From NCBI RefSeq assembly GCF_012849375.1, contig NZ_CP051684.1:4650001-4714000 (forward strand): DNA of 64,000 nt, given 5' to 3'. The notes beneath the pieces were generated by a model. The model ran no database searches, had not been told where the DNA came from, and worked only from the letters and a program-made list of their open reading frames with translations. The number at the start of each line of letters is the position of its first letter. Position 1 is the stretch's first letter. Positions 29,408-38,822 of the stretch are shown in pieces. This DNA comes from Duganella dendranthematis (GTDB lineage Bacteria > Pseudomonadota > Gammaproteobacteria > Burkholderiales > Burkholderiaceae_D). The position numbers were made by a program, and so were the translations under genes.

Positions 29408-30243
29408 CCCAGCCTCCTGCGCAGCACCTTGGAGAACTGGTCGGCCAGCGCCACCAGCGCGATGAATACCAGCAGCATGGCGGAGACTTCCGCGCCGTTC
29501 ATGGCCTTCAGCGATTCATCCATGCGCTGGCCAAGACCGCCGGCGCCGACGAAGCCCATCACCACCGAGCCGCGTATCGCGCATTCCCAGCGGTAGACGG
29601 TATAGGACATCAGTTCCGAGGCGGCTTCCGGCAGCGCGCCATACAGCAGCGCGGCCAATCGCCCGCTGCCATTGGCCAGCAGCGTGTCGCTGGCGTGGGC
29701 GTCGGACGATTCGAGAATCTCGGCATATACCTTTCCCAGCATGCCGCAGTAGGTGAGGGCGATCGCCAGCACGCCGGCGGTCGGGCCCAGGCCGATGATA
29801 CGCACCAGCAGCAGCGCCCATACCAGTTCCGGCACCGAGCGCAGGACCACCATCAGCCAGCGCACTGTCTGGCGTACGAAGACGGCGAGAGGGCGCATGC
29901 GCCCCGTGCCCAGTGCGGAAATCGACAGCTGCTCGTTGATGATCAACGTGGCTGGAATGGCGCCCAGCAGTGCGAGCGTCAGTCCGGCGGTGGCGATGGC
30001 CACGGTGTTCCAGGTTTCGCGCACCAGCATTTGCAGGAATTCGGCATCGTGGGCCGGTACCAGGAAGTCGGCCAAAAAGCGGCCGGTGGCGTTCAGACTT
30101 TGTTCGTCAAACAGTATCCACGGCTTGAATTCGGAGATCACCATGGTCGGCCACAGGATCACCAGCGCGGCGACGACCATGAAGATGCGGCGACGCAGGG
30201 CGGGGTCGCGGTGCACCGCCGCGTGGTTCAGCGTGGCGTCCAT
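29404..30243 (-). CDS. PhnE-type ABC permease (first permease)
   Basis: 279 residues, starting MDATLNHAAVH at 30243; the stop of the ATPase gene upstream overlaps this ATG by one base (TAATG). About six TM helices; LRSVPELVWALLLVRIIGLG and ELMSYTVYRWECAIRGSVVM, GFVGAGGLGQRM are shared with its neighbour, showing that the two permeases are paralogues. Confidence 0.88.
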   Translation of the reverse strand: MDATLNHAAVHRDPALRRRIFMVVAALVILWPTMVISEFKPWILFDEQSLNATGRFLADFLVPAHDAEFLQMLVRETWNTVAIATAGLTLALLGAIPATLIINEQLSISALGTGRMRPLAVFVRQTVRWLMVVLRSVPELVWALLLVRIIGLGPTAGVLAIALTYCGMLGKVYAEILESSDAHASDTLLANGSGRLAALLYGALPEAASELMSYTVYRWECAIRGSVVMGFVGAGGLGQRMDESLKAMNGAEVSAMLLVFIALVALADQFSKVLRRRLG

Positions 30244-31067
30244 TACAGGCAAGCGCCTACGCCGAGTTTGACCGCCACGGCGTCGTGATCGTCGCCGGTC
30301 TTCGCAGCGGCCGGCGGCTGTTCGCCCTGATACAGCGTGGCGATCATCTGCGGGGTGACCTGGTCGCGCGGCAGATCGAAGGCGATGCGGCCGTCGCGCA
30401 GGGCGACGATGCGCTGGAAGTGGCCTAGCGCCAGGTCCACCTGGTGCAGGCTGCAAATCAGCGTGGCGTTGCGCGCCCTGGCTTCTTCGCGCAGCGTGGT
30501 CAGGGTCAGTTCGGACAGGGCGGGATCGAGCGCGGACAGCGGCTCGTCCACCAGCAGCGACTTGGCCGGCGACAGCAGCAGGCGCGCCAGACCGCAGCGC
30601 TGGCGCTCACCGCCGGACAGGCGGTCGACGCGCGCATACAGTTTATCGCCCAGATTGAAGCGCGACAGTGCCTGCCATGCGGCTTCCGGGTCTGCAGGCT
30701 TGAACAGCGATACCAGCGCGCGCCACACGCTCCATTGCGGCAGGCGCGCGGCCAGCACCGCCGTCACCACGCGCTGGCGCGGCGGCAGCGGCGGCGTTTG
30801 CGGCGCCAGGAACAACTGCGCGCGCAAGCGGTGACGCGACGCTTCGCCCAGCGTCCACGGCTCGACGCCGAAGGCATGGAAGCTGCCTTCGGACGGCTTG
30901 TGGGACAGGGACAGCGTCGCCAGCAGGGTAGTCTTGCCGGCGCCGGAAGGGCCGATCAGGGCCAGTTGCTCGCCCTGTTCGACGGTCAGGTTGATGGCTT
31001 GCAGCGCGGGGGCAGAACGCCCGCCGAGATGGCGGACGGTCAGGTCTTGCAGTTGATACGTTGGCAT
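30243..31067 (-). CDS. PhnC-like ABC transporter ATPase
   Basis: 274 residues. Walker A GPSGAGKTT, signature LSGGERQRCGLARLL, Walker B LLVDEPLSALDP, H-loop CSLHQVD. The arrangement and the HQVDLAL segment match PhnC-type ATPases of the phosphonate/phosphite/selenate-like group. ATG 31067 follows directly on the stop of the binding-protein gene, so it is translationally coupled. Confidence 0.88.
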   Translation of the reverse strand: MPTYQLQDLTVRHLGGRSAPALQAINLTVEQGEQLALIGPSGAGKTTLLATLSLSHKPSEGSFHAFGVEPWTLGEASRHRLRAQLFLAPQTPPLPPRQRVVTAVLAARLPQWSVWRALVSLFKPADPEAAWQALSRFNLGDKLYARVDRLSGGERQRCGLARLLLSPAKSLLVDEPLSALDPALSELTLTTLREEARARNATLICSLHQVDLALGHFQRIVALRDGRIAFDLPRDQVTPQMIATLYQGEQPPAAAKTGDDHDAVAVKLGVGACL

Positions 31068-31928
31068 TTACTTCAGCAGGCCGGCGTTCTTGGCTGCGGC
31101 TTCGATGTTCTTGTAGTTGTCTACTTTGGTCGGAATGAACTTGGTTGCGCGTTGCAGGTCCATGATCGCTTTATCTTCAGGCTTGTTGGCATCCAGCGCC
31201 AGGAAGGCGTCGGTCAGCTTTTTCTTCAGATCGGCGTTCATGTCGGTGCGCACCGACCAGTTGTAATCGTAGTAGCCTGGGGTGGTGTAGAACACGCGCA
31301 CCACGCTTGGATCGACCTTTTTGGCTTCGATCAGCTTTTCCCACACCGAGATATTCAGCGCGCCAGCATCGACCTTGCCGCCGGCAACGGCAGCCACGGT
31401 GGCGTCATGCGCGCCGGAGAAGGCGATGCGTTTCAGATCGGTGTCCGGATTGATCTTGGCGGCCAGCAGGTAGTAGCGCGGCATCAGGTGGCCGGAGGTC
31501 GAGGACTCGGAACCGAAGCTCAGGGTCTTACCTTTCAGGTCGGCCAGGCTGTTGATGCTCTTGCTGGTGGTGACGAACACCGAACGGAATTTTTCATCTT
31601 CGGCGCGCTGCACCAGCGGCGTGATGGCGCCCTTGCTGCGTTCATTGGCCTGCACGAAGGTAAAGCCACCAAACCAGACCATGTCGACCTTTTTGTTGAT
31701 CAGGGCTTCCACCGAGGCGGCGTAGTCGGTCACCGGGGTGAACTCGACCTTCATGCCGATTTTCTTCTCCAGATATTCACCCAGTGGCTTGAACTTGCGT
31801 TGCAGCTCGGTCGGCGCTTCGTCCGGGATGGCGGAGACGCGGAACACGTGATCAGCCGATTGGGCTTGCGACCACGAAGCGGCCAGCATCAGGCTCGTTG
31901 CCAGCAGGGATTTGAGGGAGAATTTCAT
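31068..31928 (-). CDS. PhnD-like periplasmic binding protein, putative selenate/selenium-oxyanion type
   Basis: 286 residues from ATG 31928, which gives a signal peptide ending SWSQAQS; the open frame before it is untranslated leader. The mature start HVFRVSAIPDEAPTELQRKF, KPLGEYLEKKIGMKVEF, VDMVWFGGFTFVQA and SGHLMPRYYLLA match the PhnD/SsuA-like fold and, from memory, the subfamily annotated as putative selenate ABC transporter binding protein, found in genomes with selD. Phosphonate or phosphite remains possible. No Pho box is visible in the 127 bases upstream, which argues against a phosphate-starvation phosphonate system. Divergent from egtD. Confidence 0.75.
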   Translation of the reverse strand: MKFSLKSLLATSLMLAASWSQAQSADHVFRVSAIPDEAPTELQRKFKPLGEYLEKKIGMKVEFTPVTDYAASVEALINKKVDMVWFGGFTFVQANERSKGAITPLVQRAEDEKFRSVFVTTSKSINSLADLKGKTLSFGSESSTSGHLMPRYYLLAAKINPDTDLKRIAFSGAHDATVAAVAGGKVDAGALNISVWEKLIEAKKVDPSVVRVFYTTPGYYDYNWSVRTDMNADLKKKLTDAFLALDANKPEDKAIMDLQRATKFIPTKVDNYKNIEAAAKNAGLLK

Positions 31929-32055
31929 CAGTATTGCCCTTTTATGTGAGAAGTCGCACGGAACTTTTGGTACAGCGCTACAAAATGGATATTCAGCTAT
32001 CATAGCAAAAATCCCCCCAAGGGATTGCCACCCCAATTAGATAGGTAGGGCATTT

Positions 32056-33054
32056 ATGCAAGTATCCCGCTCCTCGGCGATCCGTGTTGTTTCGCCTCTC
32101 GCCAGCAACACCGCGCCTCAGCGGCCCGCGCACGGCAGTGCCGCGGTTATCGAAGAAATCACCGCCGGCTTGCTGGCGCGCGATGCGCATACTTCCCCCA
32201 AGTTCCTGTACGACAGCCTGGGTTCCAAGCTGTTCGAGGCGATTTGCGAACTGCCCGAATATTATCCAACCCGTACCGAAGCGAGCATCTTTGCCGCCTA
32301 TGGCGCCGACATGGCGCAAGCGGTGGGCGATGGCGCATCGCTGATCGATCTGGGTGCGGGTAATTGCGCCAAGGCGGCAGCGCTGTTCCCGCTGCTGAAG
32401 CCAGCGCAGTACGTGCCGGTCGATATCTCGCGCGACTTCCTGCTTGGCGCGGTGGCGCAGTTGCAGCAGCGCTTTCCGCAGATCGAGATGACGGCGCTGG
32501 GACTGGATTTTTCCAGCGGCTTTGAACTGCCGGACAGTGTGCGCACCGAGCGCCGGGTGTTCTTCTATCCCGGTTCATCGATCGGCAATTTCTCGCCGGA
32601 GCAGGCGGTGACTTTCCTGCGCGGCCTGCGCGCCAATGCCGGCGCCGACGGTGGCCTGCTGATCGGCGTGGACCTGATCAAGGACCATGCGGTGCTGGAC
32701 GCCGCCTACGACGACGCTTTGGGCGTCACCGGCGCCTTCAACCTGAACATGCTGCGCCACCTGAATCACCTGATCGGCGCGGACTTTGAAATCGACCAGT
32801 GGAAGCATGTGGCGTTCTTCAATCCTGCGTTGAGCCGGATCGAAATGCACCTGGAAGCGCGTTGCCCGCTGACCGTGACCTGGCGCGGCGGCGAACGCGA
32901 TTTCGCGCGCGGTGAACGGATTCACACGGAAGACAGCTACAAATACACGCGCCAGTCCTTCGTCACGCTGCTGGAGCGCGCCGGCTTTGCCACTACGCGT
33001 ATGTGGACCGACACCGACACCTGGTTCGCGGTGATTCATGCCCGGGCCAGCTGA
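32056..33054 (+). CDS. egtD: L-histidine N-alpha-methyltransferase EgtD
   Basis: 332 residues. EgtD trimethylates histidine with SAM to give hercynine, the precursor of ergothioneine and of selenoneine. Seen: FLYDSLGSKLFEAICELPEY, YPTRTEASIF (histidine-binding region), SLIDLGAGNCAKAAALF (SAM loop), YVPVDISRDFL, FFYPGSSIGNF and GVDLIKDHAVLDAAYDD. The length is normal. The start follows TAGGTAGGG. The egtB gene follows with at most one base between, so they are an operon. Confidence 0.95.
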   Translation: MQVSRSSAIRVVSPLASNTAPQRPAHGSAAVIEEITAGLLARDAHTSPKFLYDSLGSKLFEAICELPEYYPTRTEASIFAAYGADMAQAVGDGASLIDLGAGNCAKAAALFPLLKPAQYVPVDISRDFLLGAVAQLQQRFPQIEMTALGLDFSSGFELPDSVRTERRVFFYPGSSIGNFSPEQAVTFLRGLRANAGADGGLLIGVDLIKDHAVLDAAYDDALGVTGAFNLNMLRHLNHLIGADFEIDQWKHVAFFNPALSRIEMHLEARCPLTVTWRGGERDFARGERIHTEDSYKYTRQSFVTLLERAGFATTRMWTDTDTWFAVIHARAS

Positions 33055-33055
33055 C

Positions 33056-34270
33056 ATGGAACGACTTCTCGCGCGCTATGCAGCGGTGCGCAAGCACACC
33101 CTGGCGCTGGCGGAGCCGCTGTCCGATGAAGACTGCGGCGCGCAATCGATGCCCGATGCAAGCCCGATCAAATGGCATCTGGCGCACACCACCTGGTTCT
33201 TCGAGACGTTTATCCTGGAGCGCATGGAGCGCGACTTTGCGCCGTTCCATCCGGCGTTTCGCATCCTGTTCAACTCCTATTACAACGGCATCGGCGAGAA
33301 GCATCCGCGCGCGCAGCGTGGCCTGCTGACGCGGCCCGCGATGGCGCAGGTACGCGCTTACCGCGCCGACGTTGATGCACGCATCGCCCGCCTGATCGAC
33401 AGCGCGCCGTCCGCGGAACTGGACATGCTGCTGACGCTCGGCCTGCAGCACGAGCAGCAGCACCAGGAGCTGATGCTTACCGACGTCAAGCACCTGCTGG
33501 CGCAAAGCCTGCTGCGTCCTGCTTACATGGACATACCGTTGCCGGCTGCCGCACCAGTGGCGCCACTGGCCTGGATTGCCTTCGACGGCGGCCTGACCGA
33601 GATTGGTCACAACGGCGGGGGCTTCAGCTTCGACAACGAGCTGCCGCGCCATAAACAATACGTGGCGCCGTTCGCGCTGGCTTCGCGGCTGGTGACCAAT
33701 GGTGAATATCTCGACTTCATCAACGCCGGCGGCTACTTCAATGCCGCGCTGTGGCTGGCCGAGGGCTGGGACTGGGCGCGCACGCAAAACCTGAAAGCGC
33801 CGATCTACTGGTTCCAGGACGAGCAGGGCGCTTGGCAGGAATTCACGCTGCACGGCCCGCAGCCGCTGGACCTGAACCGGCCCGTCACGCACATCTCGCT
33901 GTTTGAAGCAGACGCTTACGCCCATTGGGCCGGCGCCCGTTTGCCGACCGAGTTCGAGTGGGAATATGCCGGCACGCTGGCGCCGCTGGAAACCGGTTCG
34001 CTGCATCCGTCCGGCGCCGGTGCCGGCGCAGGCTTGCAGCAGATGTTCGGCCACTGCTGGCAGTGGACCAGCAGCAGCTATGCCGCGTATCCCGGCTTTG
34101 CGGCAGCGGAAGGTGCGCTGGGCGAATACAACGGCAAATTCATGCTGAACCAGTACGTGCTGCGTGGTTCGTCGTCCGCCACGCCGGAAGGCCATGCGCG
34201 CGCCAGCTACCGCAACTTCTTCCCGGCCGGCGCGCGCTGGCAGTTCAGCGGCATCCGCCTGGCGCGATAG
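33056..34270 (+). CDS. egtB: ergothioneine biosynthesis sulfoxide synthase EgtB
   Basis: 404 residues from ATG 33056 (an in-frame ATG at 33038 overlapping egtD is equally possible). N-terminal DinB-like domain with iron ligands in WHLAHTTWFFE and LQHEQQHQEL (HxxxH), then a C-terminal formylglycine-generating-enzyme-like domain (GEYLDFINAGGY, HISLFEADAYAHWAGARLPT, EFEWEYAG, WQWTSSSY). It oxidatively joins hercynine to cysteine or gamma-glutamylcysteine. No egtA, egtC or egtE is in the window. Paralogue of senA at 43.9 kb. Confidence 0.93.
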   Translation: MERLLARYAAVRKHTLALAEPLSDEDCGAQSMPDASPIKWHLAHTTWFFETFILERMERDFAPFHPAFRILFNSYYNGIGEKHPRAQRGLLTRPAMAQVRAYRADVDARIARLIDSAPSAELDMLLTLGLQHEQQHQELMLTDVKHLLAQSLLRPAYMDIPLPAAAPVAPLAWIAFDGGLTEIGHNGGGFSFDNELPRHKQYVAPFALASRLVTNGEYLDFINAGGYFNAALWLAEGWDWARTQNLKAPIYWFQDEQGAWQEFTLHGPQPLDLNRPVTHISLFEADAYAHWAGARLPTEFEWEYAGTLAPLETGSLHPSGAGAGAGLQQMFGHCWQWTSSSYAAYPGFAAAEGALGEYNGKFMLNQYVLRGSSSATPEGHARASYRNFFPAGARWQFSGIRLAR

Positions 34271-34288
34271 TGCCAGACGGAGGCGGGG

Positions 34289-34563
34289 CTAGGCCAGGTG
34301 GCGCGCGATGCTGTTGGGGACTGTCTATACGTGCCAGTCCGGCGTTCAGCGCCCGCCACGCCAACATTCTGCTCCAGGGGCAGCACGTCGATCTGCAAGC
34401 GGTCGGCATAGCTGTGCGCGATGGCGGCGGGATGGTCGGTAGAAGCGTCGTTTGCCACCAGCACCGCAAAATCGCGGAAATGCTGCTGCGTCAGGCTATC
34501 GAGCGTTTGCGCCAATGTTGCCGCAGCGTTGTGGGCGGGGATCAGTACTGTGACTTGTGCCAT
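34289..34563 (-). pseudogene. remnant of a family 2 glycosyltransferase
   Basis: The first 72 codons read as the start of a GT-A enzyme: VTVLIPAHNAAATLAQTLDS, VANDASTDHP, LPLEQNVGVAGA. The frame then changes: LNAGLARIDSP continues in a second frame and NSIARHLA, then a stop, in a third. The catalytic domain beyond the first 90 or so residues is missing, the remnant ending 18 bases from the end of egtB. It starts 32 bases after the intact glycosyltransferase gene, so this cluster once extended further and was cut off beside egtB. Confidence 0.75.
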
Positions 34564-34595
34564 ATTCTCTTGTTGATCGGGCATTAAGAGAAAAC

Positions 34596-35483
34596 TCAGC
34601 TGAAGCGTTCGATCAGCCTGGCGACCTTGTCGACATCTTCCATGCGCCGGTGGGCAAAGCAGATATTGCAGAGCGTGAGGTAGTGGTTCCGGATGATCTT
34701 GTCGACGCTGGCCGCAAAATCCGCAGGCAGCGAGCCGCGCAGGTAGAACAGATACTCGATGAAATCGAGCTCGAATTTGTTGACCGTGGCCATATCGACC
34801 TTGACCCGCTGGTTCCAGGCGGTCGGGTCGCCTTCACGGTAGGCGGCGCCCAGCAGGGGCAGATACAGGGCGCCGCCGCGCATCGAGCCCCACACCTGGA
34901 TAAAATAATCGATGACCGGCGGCTGCTGGAAAAACCACGCAGGCATGGTGTCGATCACGCTGCGCCGCACCAGCAGCGCCGCGGTCGGCATGAAGCCGCC
35001 GTCGCCTTCGATCACCTCGCCGGGCGCGATCAGCCGCGGTTGATCGCCGTGATCGGCATAATTGCCCGTGACCTGGTCATCGTTCCAGCGCACCCGGGTG
35101 GCGCGATGGAAGCACAGGTCGACATGGGGCAGCAGCTCCAGTGCGGTGCACTGCAAGGCCAGCTTGTCTGGCGAGGTCCAGAAATCGTCGCCTTCGCAGA
35201 TCGCCAGCAGCTCGCCGGTGCATTCGGCCATGATGTACGGCCACATGGAAATCTGGCGGCTATAGATGTTTTGCGGCTGGCGGATGATCTTGACCGTATG
35301 GCGCGAGGTGGCGGCAAATTGCCGGTAGATGGCTTCAGAACCATCGGTCGAGGCATCGTCGTGGATCACGATCTCGATCGGCCGGTTCAGCTGTTGGGCC
35401 TCGATGCCGGCCAGGGCCTTGCCGAGATAATTCGCGTGGTTGTACGCCATGACCACCACCGAGACGGTTTGCGTTGCTGTCAT
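34596..35483 (-). CDS. family 2 glycosyltransferase
   Basis: 295 residues, GT-A fold: VSVVVMAYNHANYLGKALAG, EIVIHDDASTDGSEAIYRQ (nucleotide-sugar binding), LLAICEGDDFWTSPDKLALQ (DxD-like EGDD/F region), CFHRATRVRWNDDQVTGNY. No TM helix. Probably adds a sugar to a cell-surface glycan or flagellin; acceptor unknown. Its ATG overlaps the methyltransferase stop by 4 bases. Confidence 0.88.
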   Translation of the reverse strand: MTATQTVSVVVMAYNHANYLGKALAGIEAQQLNRPIEIVIHDDASTDGSEAIYRQFAATSRHTVKIIRQPQNIYSRQISMWPYIMAECTGELLAICEGDDFWTSPDKLALQCTALELLPHVDLCFHRATRVRWNDDQVTGNYADHGDQPRLIAPGEVIEGDGGFMPTAALLVRRSVIDTMPAWFFQQPPVIDYFIQVWGSMRGGALYLPLLGAAYREGDPTAWNQRVKVDMATVNKFELDFIEYLFYLRGSLPADFAASVDKIIRNHYLTLCNICFAHRRMEDVDKVARLIERFS

Positions 35484-36190
35484 TTTTCGTAGAGGAAGAA
35501 GGGTTCTGCCGGATTGATGCCGAGCTGGCCGGCATCAACCTCGATGCCCAGCGTCTGGTGGTTGCCGCCGATGTATTTCAGGCCGGCGGACGCGATGATG
35601 GTGAAAATATCGGTGCCGTACAGGCGCACATGGTCGGACTGGCCGAACAGCATCTCGCGCGTCACCACCGACGACGTCGATTCCTCCACGATGGTGCTGG
35701 GCAGAATGGACGAGTACGGCGTTTGCAGGATGGCCCGGCCGCCTGGCTTCAGTACGCGGGTCAATTCGCGGACCGCTTGCTGATAGTCGTGCACATGCTC
35801 CAGGACATGGTTGGCGATCACCAGGTCGAAATGGTTGTCGGGGAAGCCGATGTCCAGCATGTCGATTTTCTGAATCTCCGCCGAGTTCGGATACATGTCG
35901 GCAAGTATGTGCTCTTGCGGCTGCTGCTGCTGTACCAGCAGGCGCAGATAGCGCTCTGGCGCGAAATGCAGCACCTTGCCGCCGGCAATGCGCTGCAGCA
36001 GGCCTGGCTGGCTCAGGTAGATGAACAGGTGACGCTCGCGGTCGGTGCTGCCGCAGTGGGGGCAGCCGAAATTATCGAGATCCGAGCCGACCAGCTGGAC
36101 TGCCTTTTGCAGCGGACTCAACGCAGCATAACCCTGGTGGTAGGGCAAAAATTGTTGCACGTTCTGCCGGCAGACTACGCAATATTTCAT
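35480..36190 (-). CDS. class I SAM-dependent methyltransferase with Cys-rich N-terminus
   Basis: 236 residues. The N-terminus carries two Cys pairs, YCVVCRQN and GCPHCGSTDRERH, which look like a zinc site. The methyltransferase core has KVLHFAPERYLRLLV, DMLDIGFPDNHFDLVIANH, VLEHVHDYQQAVRELTRVL and KPGGRAILQTPYS. Such proteins accompany surface-sugar genes and may methylate a glycan. Translationally coupled to the glycosyltransferase. Confidence 0.85.
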   Translation of the reverse strand: MKYCVVCRQNVQQFLPYHQGYAALSPLQKAVQLVGSDLDNFGCPHCGSTDRERHLFIYLSQPGLLQRIAGGKVLHFAPERYLRLLVQQQQPQEHILADMYPNSAEIQKIDMLDIGFPDNHFDLVIANHVLEHVHDYQQAVRELTRVLKPGGRAILQTPYSSILPSTIVEESTSSVVTREMLFGQSDHVRLYGTDIFTIIASAGLKYIGGNHQTLGIEVDAGQLGINPAEPFFLYEK

Positions 36191-36238
36191 GGGGGATATC
36201 GGCGCCGTAGGGCGCTGTCCTTATAGTGAGTGGGCAGA

Positions 36239-37009
36239 TCAGGAGGTGACGGCGTCGTCTTCCTCGATCTGGATCTTGACGTAATAGCGTTTGCCGTTCT
36301 CGGCGGTGAAATAGGCGTTGCGGAAGCTGCCATGCGTGGTGGCGCGCAGCAATTGCAGGTGTTGCCCCAAGGTGCCCACCGCAGCCAGATCCAGTTCGCA
36401 CAGCTGCCGGTAGTCCTGGATGCTATTGTAATTGCCGTCGGTCGGCGGCGGCACGGTGTGGAAGCGGCCGCGGATGATGCTGGCGATGTGCTGCGCAATC
36501 AGGTGCTTTTCAGCCGCAATGACTTTGCGGTAGACCTCCAGCGAGGTGTCGGCCGGCGCGATCTGCACCGCCTGCTGGGCGATGATGCCGCCGTGGTCGA
36601 CTTCGGCGTCCATCACGTGGATGGTGGCGCCGATCGGCAACCCGTTCAGTAGCGAGAACGCTTGCGGGAACCAGCCGCGGTTGTACGGGTTCAGGCCGGG
36701 GTGAAAATTGATGCAGCAGACTTGCTCCACCAGTTGCCGCGGAAAGATCTGCTTGCAGTGCAGGCTGAATACCAGGTCGTAATCGCGCAGCACGCGCGCC
36801 ACGGTGGCGGGGTCCTTAATGTCGATGCTCGCTGCACCGATATCCAGCATCGCTTGCGGCGCGCGATTGCGCACGGTGTAGCAGAAATCGACCGCCAGCG
36901 GCTGGCCGAAATCGTGTTTTTCGAGCTCTGCGCGCAAATGCAGCGACAGCTCCGAGTTTTCGGAGATCACCAGCAGCCGTTGCACGGGGTGGTTCGGGCG
37001 CATGTCCAT
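36239..37009 (-). CDS. dTDP-4-amino-4,6-dideoxyglucose formyltransferase-like (WbkC/VioF type)
   Basis: 256 residues. The formyltransferase active site is clear: CINFHPGLNPYNRGWFPQAF (catalytic Asn and His), SLLNGLPIGATIHVM, DAEVDHGGIIAQQAV (catalytic Asp). The N-terminal VFSLHCKQIFPRQLVEQV matches sugar N-formyltransferases using N10-formyl-tetrahydrofolate. This would make an N-formylated amino sugar for a surface glycan. The genes making the amino sugar are outside the window. Confidence 0.85.
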   Translation of the reverse strand: MDMRPNHPVQRLLVISENSELSLHLRAELEKHDFGQPLAVDFCYTVRNRAPQAMLDIGAASIDIKDPATVARVLRDYDLVFSLHCKQIFPRQLVEQVCCINFHPGLNPYNRGWFPQAFSLLNGLPIGATIHVMDAEVDHGGIIAQQAVQIAPADTSLEVYRKVIAAEKHLIAQHIASIIRGRFHTVPPPTDGNYNSIQDYRQLCELDLAAVGTLGQHLQLLRATTHGSFRNAYFTAENGKRYYVKIQIEEDDAVTS

Positions 37010-37024
37010 GTTAGCGTTGCCTGA

Positions 37025-37096
37025 TCACGCGCGATCGGCCTGGGCGGCCAGGGCCGCGGCAGGATGGGCAGGGAGGCGACTGAGTACGGCGGGCAT
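37025..37096 (-). CDS. possible 23-residue small ORF upstream of the formyltransferase
   Basis: ATG 37096 is preceded by AAGGAAGAG at good spacing and reads MPAVLSRLPAHPAAALAAQ and so on to a TGA 15 bases before the formyltransferase start. It is too short for the open-frame cutoff. It may be a leader peptide or coincidence. Confidence 0.3.
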   Translation of the reverse strand: MPAVLSRLPAHPAAALAAQADRA

Positions 37097-37180
37097 GCTC
37101 TTCCTTAATTCTTTTGTTGAGGTAATGGTGCCACGTTGCAGATGATGCTATAAGCAAGCTACTCCGTCAAGGCGGGCGTC

Positions 37181-38722
37181 CTACAGGCGGAAGCTGCTGA
37201 CCACTTGGTTCAGTTCGCTAGCTTGGTCTTGCATGGCGGCGGCCGCGGCGGCCGCCTGTTCGACCAGGGCGGCATTCTGCTGGGTCACCTGGTCCATCTG
37301 GCTGATGGCGATGTTGATCTGCTCGATGCCGCTGCTTTGTTCGTGGTTCGCCAGCGTCATTTCCTCGACAATCGCGGTCACCCTGCGCACGCTGTCCTGC
37401 ACTTCGCTCATGGTGTTACCGGCCAGGTCGACCAGCTGCGCGCCGGCGGCTACCTTGTCCACCGAGTCGTCGATCAGCTGTTTGATTTCCTTGGCGGCGC
37501 TGGCCGATCGCTGCGCCAGCGTGCGCACTTCCGACGCCACCACGGCGAAGCCGCGACCTTGTTCGCCGGCCCGCGCCGCTTCCACTGCCGCGTTCAAGGC
37601 CAGGATATTGGTCTGGAAGGCGATGCCGTCGATCACGCTGGTGATATCGACGATCTTGCGCGACGAGTCGTTGATGGCGTTCATGGTGTCGACCACCTGC
37701 GCCACCACCGCGCCGCCGCGCTGCGCGACTTCGGTGGCGCTCTTGGCCAGCTGATTGGCCTGCTGCGCATTGGCGGCGTTCTGCTTGACGGTGCTGGTCA
37801 TTTCCTCCATCGAGGCCGCCGTTTCTTCCAGCGAGCTGGCTTGCTGCTCGGTGCGCGACGACAGGTCCATATTGCCGCTGGCGATTTCCGCCGATGCGGT
37901 GTTGATCGCACCGGTGCCGCTGCGCACGCGACCGACGATGTTCGACAGGTTGGCGCTCATCTGCGCCATCGCTTCCAGCAGCTGACCCATTTCATCGCGC
38001 TGGGTGCTGCTGATGTTGTGCGTCAGGTCGCCGGCGGCAACCGCACGCGCCACCCGCAGCGCCTCGCCGATTGGATCGGTGATGGAGCGCGTGACGCGCC
38101 ACGCAAACGCCAGTCCGAGCGCCAGCGCCACCAGTCCAAGCCACGCCATCATCTGGCGCGCCATCGCGATGTCGTGCTTGACGGCGGCGCCGTTTTCTTC
38201 CACCACGGATTTCTGCAAGTCGTTCAGCTTGCGGATGCTGTCCTGCAGCCTGCCCAGTTTGGGCTGCATGTTGCTACGCAGGAGGTTGAGGGCAGCATCG
38301 CGCTGGCCGTCCGCCAGCAGCTTGCCCACTTGCGTGAACGAGGCCACGTACGCCTTGCGTTCATCGCCGATGCGCGCCAGCAGCGCCTTGCCGTCGTCGC
38401 GCGCAACCAGGCGGTTGAGCGTTTCCAGCGCGACGGTGATGGTCTTCTTGTTGGCGTCCATCTCGCTCTTGATGGCGGCCACACGCGTGGCGTCGTCGGT
38501 GGTGAAGAGTTCCAGAGTCAGGGCGGAGTTGGCGCGGGTGGTGGTGCTGACGGTGGCCGCTGCTTCGGCCTTGACCCAGTCATTGTCGATGATGGTGTCG
38601 TTGATGGTACCGATGCTGCTCAGCCTTTGCAGACCGATCCCGATCAGTATCGCCATCAATACCAGGACCGCGCCAAAGGCCACGCCGAGGCGCGCGCCGA
38701 TTTTCAGATTCGAGATATTCAT
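37181..38722 (-). CDS. methyl-accepting chemotaxis protein
   Basis: 513 residues from ATG 38722. TM1 (about 12-32), a four-helix-bundle periplasmic ligand domain (4HB-type, about 35-190), TM2 (about 193-212), HAMP, and the signalling hairpin with tip [40 protein letters not shown]. Methylation-type Glu/Gln sites flank it ([17 protein letters not shown]). Ligand unknown. No pentapeptide for CheR binding at the end (SSFRL). Confidence 0.93.
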   Translation of the reverse strand: MNISNLKIGARLGVAFGAVLVLMAILIGIGLQRLSSIGTINDTIIDNDWVKAEAAATVSTTTRANSALTLELFTTDDATRVAAIKSEMDANKKTITVALETLNRLVARDDGKALLARIGDERKAYVASFTQVGKLLADGQRDAALNLLRSNMQPKLGRLQDSIRKLNDLQKSVVEENGAAVKHDIAMARQMMAWLGLVALALGLAFAWRVTRSITDPIGEALRVARAVAAGDLTHNISSTQRDEMGQLLEAMAQMSANLSNIVGRVRSGTGAINTASAEIASGNMDLSSRTEQQASSLEETAASMEEMTSTVKQNAANAQQANQLAKSATEVAQRGGAVVAQVVDTMNAINDSSRKIVDITSVIDGIAFQTNILALNAAVEAARAGEQGRGFAVVASEVRTLAQRSASAAKEIKQLIDDSVDKVAAGAQLVDLAGNTMSEVQDSVRRVTAIVEEMTLANHEQSSGIEQINIAISQMDQVTQQNAALVEQAAAAAAAMQDQASELNQVVSSFRL

Positions 38723-38779
38723 TCGGCTGCTCCATATGGTGGACATGGAAGCAGTATAGCGGGGAGGGTGATGATAAAG

Positions 38780-38808
38780 GTTGCACGGAGGGGACGCCTC
38801 CGCGCAAC
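38780..38808 (-). terminator. intrinsic terminator after leuA
   Basis: On the reverse strand, GTTGCGCGGAGG and CCTCCGTGCAAC form a 12-bp stem (one G-U pair) with a 5-base loop, followed by CTTTATC. It sits 15 bases after the leuA stop and separates leuA from the MCP gene. Confidence 0.6.
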
Positions 38809-38822
38809 GGATTGCCCTAGCC

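Noticed and set aside
27936..31928. Phosphonate transporter as a firm call
   Set aside because: No C-P lyase or phosphonatase genes and no Pho box nearby; the binding protein resembles the putative selenate subfamily more. Left open rather than asserted.
32006..32026. Terminator-like AATCCC/GGGATT hairpin in the egtD-transporter gap
   Set aside because: Only 6 bp and placed upstream of both divergent genes, where a terminator has no obvious transcript to end; could be chance.
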